From Ceratobasidium sp. AG-K (Eukaryota; Basidiomycota; Agaricomycetes; Cantharellales; Ceratobasidiaceae): a stretch of 64,000 nt of DNA. Location: contig JAWNGF010000002.1 of the NCBI GenBank assembly GCA_037039685.1, positions 2,852,001 to 2,916,000 of the forward strand. Reading direction: 5' to 3'. The position numbers and the translations under genes are program-made. Each line of letters starts with the position of its first letter. The first letter of the stretch is position 1. The notes under the pieces were generated by a model. It worked only from the letters and a program-made list of their open reading frames with translations. It made no database searches and had not been told where the DNA came from. Shown here piece after piece: positions 23,244-34,056 of this stretch.

Positions 23244-23255
23244 ACAAAACAAGCT
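23244..23255 (+). promoter_or_regulatory. A2 self-primer binding site
   Basis: acaaaacaagct, two bases (TT) after the 5' LTR; reverse complement of agcttgttttgt in the LTR at the expected transcript start. Confidence 0.7.
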
Positions 23256-23263
23256 TATCAACC

Positions 23264-25256
23264 ATGTCCATCCAGGAGGACGCAGGATCACGCCTCTCAA
23301 CGCCACTGTCAACAAGGAGAGGACCAAGCAGGGCTGCAAGACCCACAAGTTCTCTCAACGAACAAGACATCGCACAAGCACGGGCCGGAGGACCAGCAAG
23401 GTCTTGTCCACAGAGTCAAGCCTCTATGCCCGGAACGTTCAATGCCGAAAACATTTTGGTCATCCAAGAAGAAGCTACAATTGTAGATAGGGAGCCAGGA
23501 GATATCACCAATGATCCCACACCAGCCACGATTAGAATCCCTATTTCCAATGCAAGTCCTGGACCCTTGCGTCCACTATGGCCCACAGCATTCAGAAGAC
23601 AATTCTTTTCTCTGCAGCCCAAAGCTCATGGAGGCATATCCCTTGTTCCCATCAGACCCCCACCCACACCACACATTCCACATGCTCTGCAAATTCCCCA
23701 GATCGAAGGTACTATCACCAATACCGGTCCAATCCCAATAAGCTCCCAAGCTGTGACGCCTGTAAACCCTGCCCCACCATATGTACCACAAGGCTATTCC
23801 CAGCAACCAACAACTGAGAACCAAGACGTACCCAGGAATCTCAGTTCAAGTTCCAGCTCCAGCAGTAGAACCGTGATTGGCAATCTTGATGATCTCAATG
23901 ATCTGCATCTTGGAAGACACAACGCACTCTTAAGGGTCATCAACAGAATCAGAATAGTGATTGACAGAAGACTCAACGGGTTAGAACAAACCACCCAGGT
24001 CCTAGCAAACAATCAGCAGATCTTCAACAATTCCATCAACACCTTCCAAGGAACCCTAACGGATATCCTCAATGCCGCAAGAAACAGCAAACATAACACT
24101 TTCCTAGTCGGACAAGACGTCACCTGACTTCGAAATGAAGTTACAAATACGCAAGGGCTTGTAAACAACATACACAAAGAACTCAATACCACCAGGCAAG
24201 GACAACTCAAATGGAATGAAGCTGTAACACAAGGCTTGGAAAACCTGAGACAAGAAGGAACCGCTAATACTATGCAAATCACCACGATACAAGAAGCTAT
24301 CAACAATCTTCGAGAAGAAATGGACAAAGCATCATTACATGCGGAAAATCCATCTAGACAATCAAATTCTCCATCACATCCTGAAGCCGAATCTACCCAA
24401 ATCGACGAATTGGAACTAAGGCTACAACACCTCACAGAAAATCCTAACACCGGGGGGGGGATCCCGCCGTCCTAAAGTCACATGACCTGAACCCTTTGAT
24501 GGAAAAACGGGGGAAGGAGCCGAAATGTTCATCACACAGATGGAAAGTTATTTTGTTCGATTAGGCGACCAATACAACTCTCATGAAGAATGGATACGCG
24601 AAGCACTTGCCAACTTCAGATCTGAGAACAAGGCGGTGACCCATTGGGCACAAGTATTGCTACTATCACTAAACCAGGGAGAAAATAACGAAAACCTAGC
24701 CTCATGGGGAAACTTCAAAGCCCATTTCATGGGACAATTCAGCAACCCAAACAAGACAGCTAAAGCCAAAGCCAATATCCGGAAATGCAAGCAGAACAAT
24801 TCGGTAGCAAACTATGCTTCGGAATTCTGATATCTATTAGTCGACGTAAATTCGGGCCAGGAAGCTCTGATCAACCAATTCAAGGAAGGACTGAAGCCTG
24901 AAGTCAAAACCAAACTAGCCCGATTTGAGTTAACCCTAATTAACGAAGATGGAACGGAGCGGGAACTATCTCTGGACCAGTGGATCTCAATCGCAATCTC
25001 CATTGACCAAAAACTACAATCCATCAAGAACACCACGGGACGAAAAACAACACTGGCATCCTCCAGCTCCACAAAGAGGCTTCCCGACGACATATACAAG
25101 GCAAGAATTTCATCAAAACGTTGCCTAAAATGCGGATCGGACAAGCACCTACTAGCAAAATGCCCTGAAAAGGACTGGAAGAAGGAGGAACCTAACCTAA
25201 AAGGAAGGGAAGGGAAACTTGAACCAGAGTCGGGAAAAGACAAGGTCTCCCTCTAA
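23264..25256 (+). pseudogene. A2 gag, broken
   Basis: Begins MSIQEDAGSRLSTPLSTRRG, 22 bases after the LTR, and is related throughout to A3 gag. TGA stops at about 24125 (A3 has CGC), 24484 and 24828 (A3 has CGA), plus a run of eight Gs near 24455 that shifts the frame. The zinc knuckle CLKCGSDKHLLAKC and the terminal ESGKDKVSL survive. The slip heptamer GGGAAAA is at 25232-25238, and the gag frame stops at 25254-25256. Confidence 0.88.
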
Positions 25257-27284
25257 CTGTGTGTGGAGAGACCAAAGAACCAGTAACGGAAACAATGTAC
25301 CTTAAAGCAACAAACGAATCAACAGTTGTCTACACAAGCGTTACTGGAATCACAGAACCCATTCCCACCCTTATCGACTCAGGCACCTCAAAAAACTTTA
25401 TCAATGTTTCCTGGGCACGCTCAAACGCCATACCACTAATCGAGCTACCAACACCCAGGAAAGTCATTGGAATTCAGGGAAAAGAATTACCACATCAAAT
25501 CCGATTCAGAGCCAAGCTAAAGTTTGACCTGGAAGGGAAAAGCTTTAAGCAGAACTTCTTTGCTATGCCGACTGGGGATACACGCCTTATCTTAGGACTA
25601 GGATGGCTAGAGGAAGCTAACCCAATCATTGACTGGCACTCAAAAACTATCACATGGAGGACAAACCCCATCTTAGGCAAGACAGGTGAAATTAACAACA
25701 TACCGGAAGAGTTCAAGGAATTCAAGGAGGTTTTTAGCAAGGAGAAGTTTAAATGCATACCAGACCATCAACCATACGACTGTTCTATTGACCTGATAGA
25801 AGGAGCGGAACTTCCAAAACTGGCTAGACCAATTCCACTTTCACCCGCAGAATCTGTTGCCCTTAGGAAGTACCTCGACAAAGAACTAGCTGCAGGGAAG
25901 ATCCGACCAAGCAAATCACCAGTAGCAGCGGCCACCTTCTTTGTCAAAAAAGGTCAAGACCCAAAGAATCCCAAAAAGCCTCCAGAACTCAGGCTGGTGC
26001 AACACTTTGGACCAATGAACGAAATAACAAAGGACAACCAATTTCCTATGCCACTTATGGAAGATCTTTTAGACAAAATCAAGGACGCAAAAATCTTCTC
26101 AAAGATAGACCTGCGCATGGGATTCAACAATATCCGCGTAAGGGAAGGTGACAAGTGGAAAACGGCCTTCCGAACCAAGGAAGGGCTTTACGAGTACATC
26201 GTAATGCCATTCGGACTAAAAAATGCGCCAGCTACCTTCCAACGGTACATGAATCACATTTTCCATGACCTGATGGACATATGCGTCATCGTCTACATTG
26301 ACGACATCCTTGTCTTCTCCAAAGATAGAAAGCAGCACATGGAAGACATTTGAAAAGTGCTCAAAATCCTACTGGAAAACAATCTTTTTGCCAAACTCCC
26401 TAAATGCGAGTTCTTTGTCAAGAGACTGGTTTACACTGGAATCCGCATCAGCGAGGAAGGAATCTCTATGCAAGAAGAAAAGGTCAAGGCTATCAAGGAA
26501 TGAAAAGAACCAAAAACGGTCAAACAAGTACAGGCTTTCTTAGGATTCGCAAACTTCTACAGACGTTTTGTTCCAAACTTCAGCGGATTAGCCAAACCCC
26601 TCACTACATTAACAAGGAAGGACACAAAATGGCAATGGGAACAAGAACAACAGGACGCCTTTAACAACCTCAAATCGGAAATTTTCAAGGAACCCCTATT
26701 ACAACATCCTGACCCAGAAAGACCTTACATCTTGGAGACCAATGCAAGCGGTGTGGCAATGGGCGCCATTCTTTCACAGAAACAGGAAGACGGATTCCTA
26801 CACCCAATTGCTTTCCTATCTAAATCCTTCAATCAAGCACAGTTGAATTACGATGTGCATGACAAGGAACTCATGGCAATCATAGAAGCACTCAAACACT
26901 GGCGTTTGCACTTGGAAGGAACAAGAGAACCTATCACAATCTACACCAATCACCAAAATCTGCAATATTGGAAAAAGGCAACAACCTTTAACAGATGTCA
27001 CGCTTGATGGCACCAGATGCTAGCATCCTACAACTTCGAAATTGTGTACCAACCAGGCATCCTTTCAACAAAACCAGATCTACTGTCCAGAAGAAGCGAC
27101 CATAGCAATATTCCAACAGCAGAACAAGTAATGATCAAGGAGGAACAATTCAGGGGGTTCTCTGGAGACATAAAGTTCAATATCATCGCGGACATCAGAG
27201 AAGTTCAAGCAGAAGACGAAAGCATTAGCCAAATCATAGAACTATGTAAAAAGAAGGAGGACCTGCCAAAATCAGTACAGGAAG
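25232..27284 (+). pseudogene. A2 pol, protease to RNase H, broken, interrupted by A3
   Basis: The -1 frame from the heptamer gives protease LIDSGTSKNF, reverse transcriptase with [11 protein letters not shown], and RNase H with ETNASGVAMGAIL, where the active-site Asp of the usual ETDASG is Asn. TGA stops at about 26351 (A3 has CGA), 26502 (A3 has TGG) and 27005. It ends in the integrase leader DLPKSVQE, where A3 is inserted. Reading resumes at 34939. Confidence 0.86.
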
Positions 27285-27743
27285 TGTCGTGAGCCAGCTC
27301 ACTCCATCGGACTCACCTGTTGTCTCGCCCGCCTGTTCCCTTCTTTTCTGTTGTGTTTCCGTTTCCGTTTGCCGCGTTGCCACCTTCTTGTGGTTACTCT
27401 GTTACATTGTGTAACGCGGCTGTGCTTTTTGTACGAGTCATGTCTGTTCATACAGCATGACTCACATGGACACCCCTGACTGGCTGTTTTTGTATGACTC
27501 ATGTGGCTGCGCCTTGTATGACTCGGCCACTTTGTGAATATATATAGAGGACCAACAAGCCTGGTAACCCCAGCTTGTTTTGTCTCGTCAAACATCCCCT
27601 TTGAGTGACACTCTGAACCACCCCTACCCTCAAGAGCCTACAGACACTTAAGTGTGTTGCGGTTCAAGAGGTCACTTAGGTCTTAGTGCCGTCCACTCTC
27701 CATCGCAGCTCGCCTCATAGCCACAAAGAAGAAGCTTACGACA
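27285..27743 (+). repeat. A3 5' LTR
   Basis: 459 bases, TGTCGTGAGCC...AGCTTACGACA. TATA (tatatata) starts at 27539; predicted transcript start agcttgttttgt at 27572-27583. Confidence 0.95.
27572..27583 (+). promoter_or_regulatory. A3 predicted transcript 5' end, complementary to primer site
   Basis: agcttgttttgt begins exactly at base 34 counted from the first T of the TATA run and is the perfect 12-base complement of 27746-27757. In self-primed elements the first bases of the RNA fold back as primer. Confidence 0.65.
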
Positions 27744-27745
27744 TT

Positions 27746-27757
27746 ACAAAACAAGCT
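27746..27757 (+). promoter_or_regulatory. A3 self-primer binding site
   Basis: acaaaacaagct after a TT spacer behind the LTR. No resemblance to the 3' end of an initiator tRNA complement (no TGGTA.. start). Confidence 0.7.
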
Positions 27758-28562
27758 TAACTACATACAAACATGTCTATTCAAGAAGATGGAGGATCAC
27801 GTCCCTCATCCACTATATCAACAAGAAGAGGACCCAGTCGAGTCGCAAGGTCCACAGGATCACTAAACGAGCAAGATATCGCACAAGCTCAAGCGGGAGG
27901 ACCTTCCCGATCACGTCCCCAAAGTCAAACATCAATGCCGGGAGCTTTCGGCATTGCCGACATGACAACGGTACAAGAAGAAGAACCCACTATCACGAAT
28001 AGGGAACCAGGAGATCTTACAAATGACCCGACTCCAGCTGTAATTCGTATTTCAACCGGAAGTCCAGGGCCATCGCGTCCCTTGTGGCCACTAGGGCCTA
28101 GGAGACAATTCTTCTCTCCCCAACCCGAAGCTCATGGAGGCGTGTCCCTCGCCCCCATTAGACCTCCCCCTACACCACACATTCCCAATGTTCCTACAGT
28201 CCCTCAGATTGGAGGAACCATTACCAACGCAGGACCAATACCAATGGCTTCCCAGCCAGTCACACCAGCAATTCCAGCACCACCATATGTCCCACAGGGT
28301 TACTCCGAACAATCGGCTCCGGTACAACAAAACGCCGGTGATCCAGGAAGCTCAAGTTCAAGTTCCACCCCCAGCAGGAGGACGGTAATCAGTAATCTAG
28401 ACGATCTGGACGATCTTCTAGAAGGAAGACACAACGCGGTTCTTAGGGTCATAGATGGGATGAGAGTCACTATCGATCGAAGGCTTGGCGGCCTAGAACA
28501 AGCCACACAAGTCTTGGCAAACAACCAGCAAATTTTTAACGACTCTATCAACACCCTACAAG

Positions 28563-28974
28563 TGTCCCGACTTGGGTCAATTAGGTATATGAAAGTTAAG
28601 GGGTTCGACTTAGACAAGTCTTAGAACCCAAGGAGTAGTGATAGTAAGAGGATTGATTGAGCAAGTCCTAATGGAGAGGAGGTCAAGCCTTGTCATTAAC
28701 CGGCTTGACCTCTGGGTTTATATACATGAGGGATCAGTGCCACGTCATCATCTATCAGTGTGGGAAAGCCGAGTACAACCGATGATAAGCGAGATAAGAG
28801 ATATGACTCGACATTCTGGAAGTTCCGGAAGCAACACCAATATCAAATGGAAAGACAAATACATCACCTGATACAAGTTAAGCGCCAGAGGACATTTGTA
28901 CTAAAAAAGGAAAGTGTTCGGAAAAAAAGATATAAAATCAGAATAAAATGTCTGAGCTTAGTCAGCTCATGACA
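28563..28974 (-). mobile_element. Solo LTR of family C inside A3 gag
   Basis: 412-base LTR (tgtcccgact...gctcatgaca) with target duplication acaag at 28558-28562 and 28975-28979. No internal sequence, so an element C inserted and recombined out between its LTRs. Orientation given as minus to match the sense of C1 and C2, which carry the LTR in the same written direction. Confidence 0.93.
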
Positions 28975-30162
28975 ACAAGGTACCTTGACGGACATTCTGA
29001 ACGCGGCTAGAAATGGCGAACATAATTCTTTTCTTGTCGGTCAAGACGTAACCCGCCTTCGGAATGAGGTTGCCAACACTCAAGGACTCGTGAACAATGT
29101 GCGCGAAGAACTCAACACTACCAGACAAGGGCAACTTGAATGGAACGAGGCAGTAACACAAGGACTAGAAACCTTACGACAGGAAGGAACTTCCTTCACG
29201 GCCAAAATCACTGAAGTTCAGGAAACCATCAACAATATGCGAGAAGAAATGGACGAAGCATCCCTCCACGGGATCCCGTCTAGGCGATCAAATTCCCCAC
29301 CACATCCAGACGCAGAATCTACCAGGATCGACGAATTAGAACTGAGAATCCAACGACTAATCGAGAACCCAAACGTTGGTAATGGACTGCGTCGTCCTAA
29401 GGTTACTCGTCCGGAAGCCTTCGACGGAAAGAAAGGAGAAGGCGCTGAAATGTTCATTACGCAAATGGAGAGCTACTTTGTACGTCTAGGCGATCAATAC
29501 ACTTCCGACGAAGAAAGGATCCGCGAAGCCCTAGCAAACTTCAAATCCGAGAACAAAGCCGCCACCCACTGGGCACAAGTACTCTTACGATCGCTTAATC
29601 AAGGAGGAAATAACCAAAATCTCGCCTCATGGGAGAGTTTCAAAGGACACTTCATGGAACAGTTCAGCGACCCCAACAAAAAAGCTAAAGCCGAATCGGA
29701 CATCCGGAAATGCAAACAGACCAACTCTGTAGCAAACTATGCTTCGGAATTCCGATACCTTCTGGTAGACGTAAACTGGGGACAGGAAGCTCTGATCAAC
29801 CAATTCAAGGAAGGGTTGAAGCCCGAAGTCAAAACCGAACTGGCTCGTTTCGAACTAACCCTGATCAATGAAGATGGGACAGAACGAGAACTATCCCTTG
29901 ACAGATGGATATCAATTGCAATCTCCATTGATCAGAAACTACAAGCAATCAAGAACACAACGGGGAAGAAAACAGTAACAGCATCCTCTAGCTCTACAAA
30001 AAGACTTCCAGACGAGGTTTACAAGGCTAGGATTTCCTCGAAACGCTGCCTGAAATGCGGATCAGACAAACACATGCTCGCCAGATGCCCGGAGAAGGAA
30101 TGGAAAAAGGAGGAACCTAACCTCAAAGGAAGGGAAGGAAAAATAGAAGAGGGATCCGAGTC

Positions 30163-30169
30163 GGGAAAA
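30163..30169 (+). promoter_or_regulatory. A3 putative -1 frameshift heptamer GGGAAAA
   Basis: Zero-frame codons tcG GGA AAA, 16 bases before the gag stop. The -1 reading runs straight into pol (GKRRGLPLTVCGET). Pol has no ATG near its beginning, so shifting is the simplest route. Confidence 0.65.
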
Positions 30170-33100
30170 GGCGAGGTCTCCCTCTAACCGTGTGTGGAGA
30201 GACCAACGAACCAGTAGTGGAAACAATGTACCTTAGAGCTACCAGCGAATCGACAATTGTCTACACGAATATTACTGGAATCACGGAACCCATCGCTACT
30301 CTCATCAACTCGGGAGCATCAAGAAACTTCATCGACATCACTTGGGCACGAAGAAACAATGTGGCTCTTATTGAACTACCGACACCTAGAAAAATAATTG
30401 GAATCCAAGGGAAGGAACTGTCACATCAAATCCGATTCAAAGCAAATCTGGAATTTGAGTTACATGGGAAAAACTTCAAGCAAAACTTCTTCGCCATGCC
30501 TACTGGAGATACACACTTGATTCTGGGGTTAGGATGGCTAGAGGAAGCCAACCCAATAATCGATTGGCCATCAAAAGAAATTTCCTGGCGACCAGACAAC
30601 ATCCTTGGAAAAGCCGCAGAAATCGAAGACATACCCGAAGAATTCAAAGATTATGCAGAAGTCTTTAGCAAAGAAAAATTTAAACGAATACCGGACCATC
30701 GTCCATACGACTGCTGCATCGATCTGGTGGAAGGAGCAGAACTTCCTAAACCAGCTAGGCCAATACCACTCTCACCCGCAGAATCCATAGCCCTCAGAAA
30801 ATACCTAGATGAGGAACTAGCGGCAGGCAAAATCCGACCAAGCAAGTCACCAGTAGCCGCAGCAACCTTCTTTGTCAAAAAGGGACAAGACCCAAAGGAC
30901 CCGGAAAAACCTCCAGAGCTCAGGTTGGTTCAACACTTCGGCCCGATCAACGAGATAACAAAGGACGACCGCTTCCCTATGCCACTAATGGAAGATCTCC
31001 TTGACAAGATCAAGGACGCAAAAATCTTTTCTAAAATAGACTTGCGTATGGGGTTCAACAACATCCGGGTTAAAGAAGGAGACGAATGGAAAACAGCATT
31101 CCGAACCAAGGAAGGCCTATTCGAATATATCGTCATGCCCTTTGGATTGAAAAACGCACCGGCAACATTCCAACGATATATGAATCATATTTTCCACGAC
31201 CTGATTGACATCTGTGTCATTGTTTACATCGATGACATATTGATTTTCTCCAAAGACCGAGGCCAGCATGTGGAGGATGTCCGAAAGGTACTCAAAATCC
31301 TGTTGGACAACAACCTCTTCGCAAAACTCCCAAAATGCGAATTTTTCGTCAAGAAACTTGTCTACACAGGAATAAATATCAGCGAGGAAGGAATATCAAT
31401 GCAAGAGGAAAAAGTCAAAGCGATCAAGGAATGGAAGGAGCCAAGGACAGTCAAACAGGTCCAAGCCTTCCTAGGATTTGCAAACTTTTACAGGCGATTC
31501 GTACCAAACTTTAGCGGCCTGGCGAAACCCTTAACTATTCTAACAAGGAAGGACCAGAAATGGAAATGGGAAGCAGAACAACAGGAGGCTTTCAATAACC
31601 TGAAGAAGGAAATATGCAAGGAACCACTACTGCGACATCCAGACCCAACAAAACCTTACATATTGGAAACCGACGCAAGCGGCATTGCTATGGGATCAAT
31701 ACTCTCTCAAAGACAAGACGACGGTTACTTACATCCCATCGCTTTCCTATCAAAATCCTTTAACGCTGCACAAATGAACTACGATGTTCACGACAAGGAA
31801 TTGATGGCAATTGTGGAATCACTAAAGCACTGGCGATTACATCTAGAGGGAACAAGAGAACCGATAACAATCTACACCGATCACCGTAACCTGCAATACT
31901 GGAAGAAGGCAACTACATTTAACCGACGTCACGCTCAATGGCATCAAATCCTGGCTTCCTACAACTTTGAAATAGTTTACCGCCCGGGGAACATGTCAAC
32001 AAAGCCAGATCTACTGTCCAGAAGAGCGGATCATAGCGAAATACCTACAGCAGAGCAAATCATGATCAAGGAGGAACAGTTCAGAGGATTCGCCGGAGAA
32101 GTCAAATTAGACATCATTGCGGACATTAGGGAAGCACAAAACGAAGACGAGAGCATCAGGAAGATCATAGAATTGTGCAAAGACAAGGAGACCCTACCCA
32201 AATCTGTGCAACAAGGAATTAGGAACTACAACTTCGAGGAAGACCTACTCTGGATAGATGGGAGAATCTATGTGCCAGAAGACAAGGACACCAGGCTAAA
32301 AATCCTCAGGTTACACCACGACGCACCAATGGCAGGACACCAGGGTCAAGCCCGAACGCTAGAGCTAATCTCAAGAAAATACTACTGGCCTGGACTTAAG
32401 GCAACAGTAAACAAATACGTTGACTCTTGTGAGCAGTGCCAAAGGGCGAAAGGAACAAAAAACCAAGTACCACTGAAAGCACTCGAAATCCCGAACAGTC
32501 CATGGGAGGATATTGCATATGATTTCATTGTAAAACTCCCAAAATCACAAGGCAATGACAGCATTCTAGTGGTAGTTGACCGGTTCTCCCGCATGGCACA
32601 CTTCATAGCCTGCAAAGAATCAACAACTGCAGATCAACTAGCCGATCTTTTCCTGAAGAACGTTTGGAGGTTACACGGCTTCCCACGAAGTACAGTTTCG
32701 GACAGAGGAACAACTTTCAACAGCAGGTTCCTGAAGGCCCTCTACCAAAAAATCGGAACAACACCGACGTTCAGCACGGCGTATCATCCACAAACAGACG
32801 GAATAACGGAATGCATAAACCAGTGGATAGAAGCATGGCTTCGCACATTTGTTAACTACAGGCAAGACAACTGGTCCGAACTACTTCCTATCGCAGAATT
32901 CTGCTACAACAACCAACGACACGGGATCACAGAAAAAACCCCATTCGAGATTGTCAACGGCAGAGAACTGCTATGGAATGTCTTAAGAGAAGTTACCACG
33001 ATTCCTGAAGCAAATAATAAAGCGAACAACTGGCAGGAGGTATGGGACGAAGCGAAAGCAGCAATGGAGTGGCACAGGAGAAAGGACACAGTCGAACACC

Positions 33101-34056
33101 AACCAAAATACAAAGAGGACGACCTTGTCTGGCTTTACGGACAAAACATAAAGACAAACCGTCCCAACAAGAAACTTGACAACAAGAAATACGGTCCTTT
33201 CAAGATCAAAAAAATCATATCAAGCCACGCTTACGAATTGGAGCTTCCAAAAACCATGAGAATACACCCTGTGTTCCACAGCGATCTTCTTAGTCCCTAC
33301 AAAGAAGACAAAAACTTTCACAGAAACCAACCCCGACCGCCGCCGATCACAACAAAAGAAGGAGAGGAAGAATACGAAGTGGAGAAAATCGTGGACTGGA
33401 AGGAAACAAAGGACGGGTTGTTCTACAGGGTTAGATGGAAGGGTTATGATGAAAAAGAAGACACAGAACAACGGGCAGAGGATTTCGGGCACCTCAAAGT
33501 AATAATGAGGAAGTTCTTGAAGGATTTCCCAAACGCCCCAACACCGTCAAACTACAAGACGACAAGTATTAAAGGGAGGGCGGAACGGGACAACAACACA
33601 ACTTGCAAAACTTGCTCACTTTCCAACTCGCTCTACACACTCAAAGCCCTAAATCTCTTTTGCACACTATGCCCGCCGTCACCCGTACCACCATTGCCAA
33701 CAACCTTGTTCGCGTTCTCGACGGGCCAGCCTTCCAGACGGCCCGCATCCTTGACTTGGGAGCAGCTCTCTACGTCTTCAAAAGGTCCCAGCAGAGCCCA
33801 GGACGGCTCCAATTCCGTGCCTCCGACGACATCCTGCACTCCGACCTGGGAGAATTTGAATGGGTCGGCAAAAAATGGCCAACACGCATGCAGCTCCAGC
33901 GAAAGGACATCTACGTATGCCGAGGATGCGCGGCCTTCCAAGTGTCCGAAGTCGTGTTGCTATCCATGCACAAGCTCGGGGTGGTCGAATGGGGACAAGA
34001 AGGAGCCTACAGCAGCGAATGGGTTCCAGGATACGAAGGTCGTCCTCCCACTCTGA
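30163..34056 (+). CDS. A3 pol: protease, RT, RNase H, integrase, chromodomain
   Basis: Open for about 1297 codons in the -1 frame after gag. Counting from VCGET (30190) as 1: protease site LINSGASRNF at about 38-47, with Asn at 30307-30309 where relatives have Asp; reverse transcriptase VYIDDIL with the catalytic pair at 348-349; RNase H ETDASG with Asp 495; integrase zinc site His 709/710, Cys 747 and Cys 750; integrase core Asp 797, Asp 838, Glu 874 with 35 residues between the last two; chromodomain from about 1060 (YEVEKIVDWK, FYRVRWKGY). The chromodomain should steer insertion to marked chromatin. The last roughly 129 codons overlap ORF3 and look low in complexity. The protease change probably blocks maturation of the particle. 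Confidence 0.93.
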   Translation, partial: GKRRGLPLTVCGETNEPVVETMYLRATSESTIVYTNITGITEPIATLINSGASRNFIDITWARRNNVALIELPTPRKIIGIQGKELSHQIRFKANLEFELHGKNFKQNFFAMPTGDTHLILGLGWLEEANPIIDWPSKEISWRPDNILGKAAEIEDIPEEFKDYAEVFSKEKFKRIPDHRPYDCCIDLVEGAELPKPARPIPLSPAESIALRKYLDEELAAGKIRPSKSPVAAATFFVKKGQDPKDPEKPPELRLVQHFGPINEITKDDRFPMPLMEDLLDKIKDAKIFSKIDLRMGFNNIRVKEGDEWKTAFRTKEGLFEYIVMPFGLKNAPATFQRYMNHIFHDLIDICVIVYIDDILIFSKDRGQHVEDVRKVLKILLDNNLFAKLPKCEFFVKKLVYTGINISEEGISMQEEKVKAIKEWKEPRTVKQVQAFLGFANFYRRFVPNFSGLAKPLTILTRKDQKWKWEAEQQEAFNNLKKEICKEPLLRHPDPTKPYILETDASGIAMGSILSQRQDDGYLHPIAFLSKSFNAAQMNYDVHDKELMAIVESLKHWRLHLEGTREPITIYTDHRNLQYWKKATTFNRRHAQWHQILASYNFEIVYRPGNMSTKPDLLSRRADHSEIPTAEQIMIKEEQFRGFAGEVKLDIIADIREAQNEDESIRKIIELCKDKETLPKSVQQGIRNYNFEEDLLWIDGRIYVPEDKDTRLKILRLHHDAPMAGHQGQARTLELISRKYYWPGLKATVNKYVDSCEQCQRAKGTKNQVPLKALEIPNSPWEDIAYDFIVKLPKSQGNDSILVVVDRFSRMAHFIACKESTTADQLADLFLKNVWRLHGFPRSTVSDRGTTFNSRFLKALYQKIGTTPTFSTAYHPQTDGITECINQWIEAWLRTFVNYRQDNWSELLPIAEFCYNNQRHGITEKTPFEIVNGRELLWNVLREVTTIPEANNKANNWQEVWDEAKAAMEWHRRKDTVEHQPKYKEDDLVWLYGQNIKTNRPNKKLDNKKYGPFKIKKIISSHAYELELPKTMRIHPVFHSDLLSPYKEDKNFHRNQPRPPPITTKEGEEEYEVEKIVDWKETKDGLFYRVRWKGYDEKEDTEQRAEDFGHLKVIMRKFLKDFPNAPTPSNYKTTSIKGRAERDNNTTCKTCSLSNSLYTLKALNLFCTLCPPSPVPPLPTTLFAFSTGQPSRRPASLTWEQLSTSSKGPSRAQDGSNSVPPTTSCTPTWENLNGSAKNGQHACSSSERTSTYAEDARPSKCPKSCCYPCTSSGWSNGDKKEPTAANGFQDTKVVLPL

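Larger units (their letters stand above)
27773..30187 (+). pseudogene. A3 gag, interrupted by a solo C LTR
   Basis: Structural protein of the particle. Segments 27773-28562 and 28980-30187 join in frame (TLQ then GTLTDIL) to 665 residues once the solo LTR and one acaag copy are removed. Pro/Ser-rich N-terminal third, a coiled-coil-like stretch (VTRLRNEVANTQGLVNNVRE), a capsid-like region (MFITQMESYFVRLGDQY, THWAQVLLRSL) and the CCHC knuckle CLKCGSDKHMLARC. The heptamer GGGAAAA at 30163-30169 precedes the stop at 30185-30187. The insertion removes the N-terminal 263 residues from the rest in this copy; the part after it is fully open. Confidence 0.9.

Noticed and set aside
24450..24470. Programmed frameshift at the run of Gs in A2 gag
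   Set aside because: A3 lacks the run and reads straight through; in A2 it is decay or a sequencing error in a dead element.
27744..27770. tRNA-primed primer binding site
   Set aside because: The sequence after the LTR does not start TGG and matches the LTR 12-mer perfectly; the same holds for B and C.
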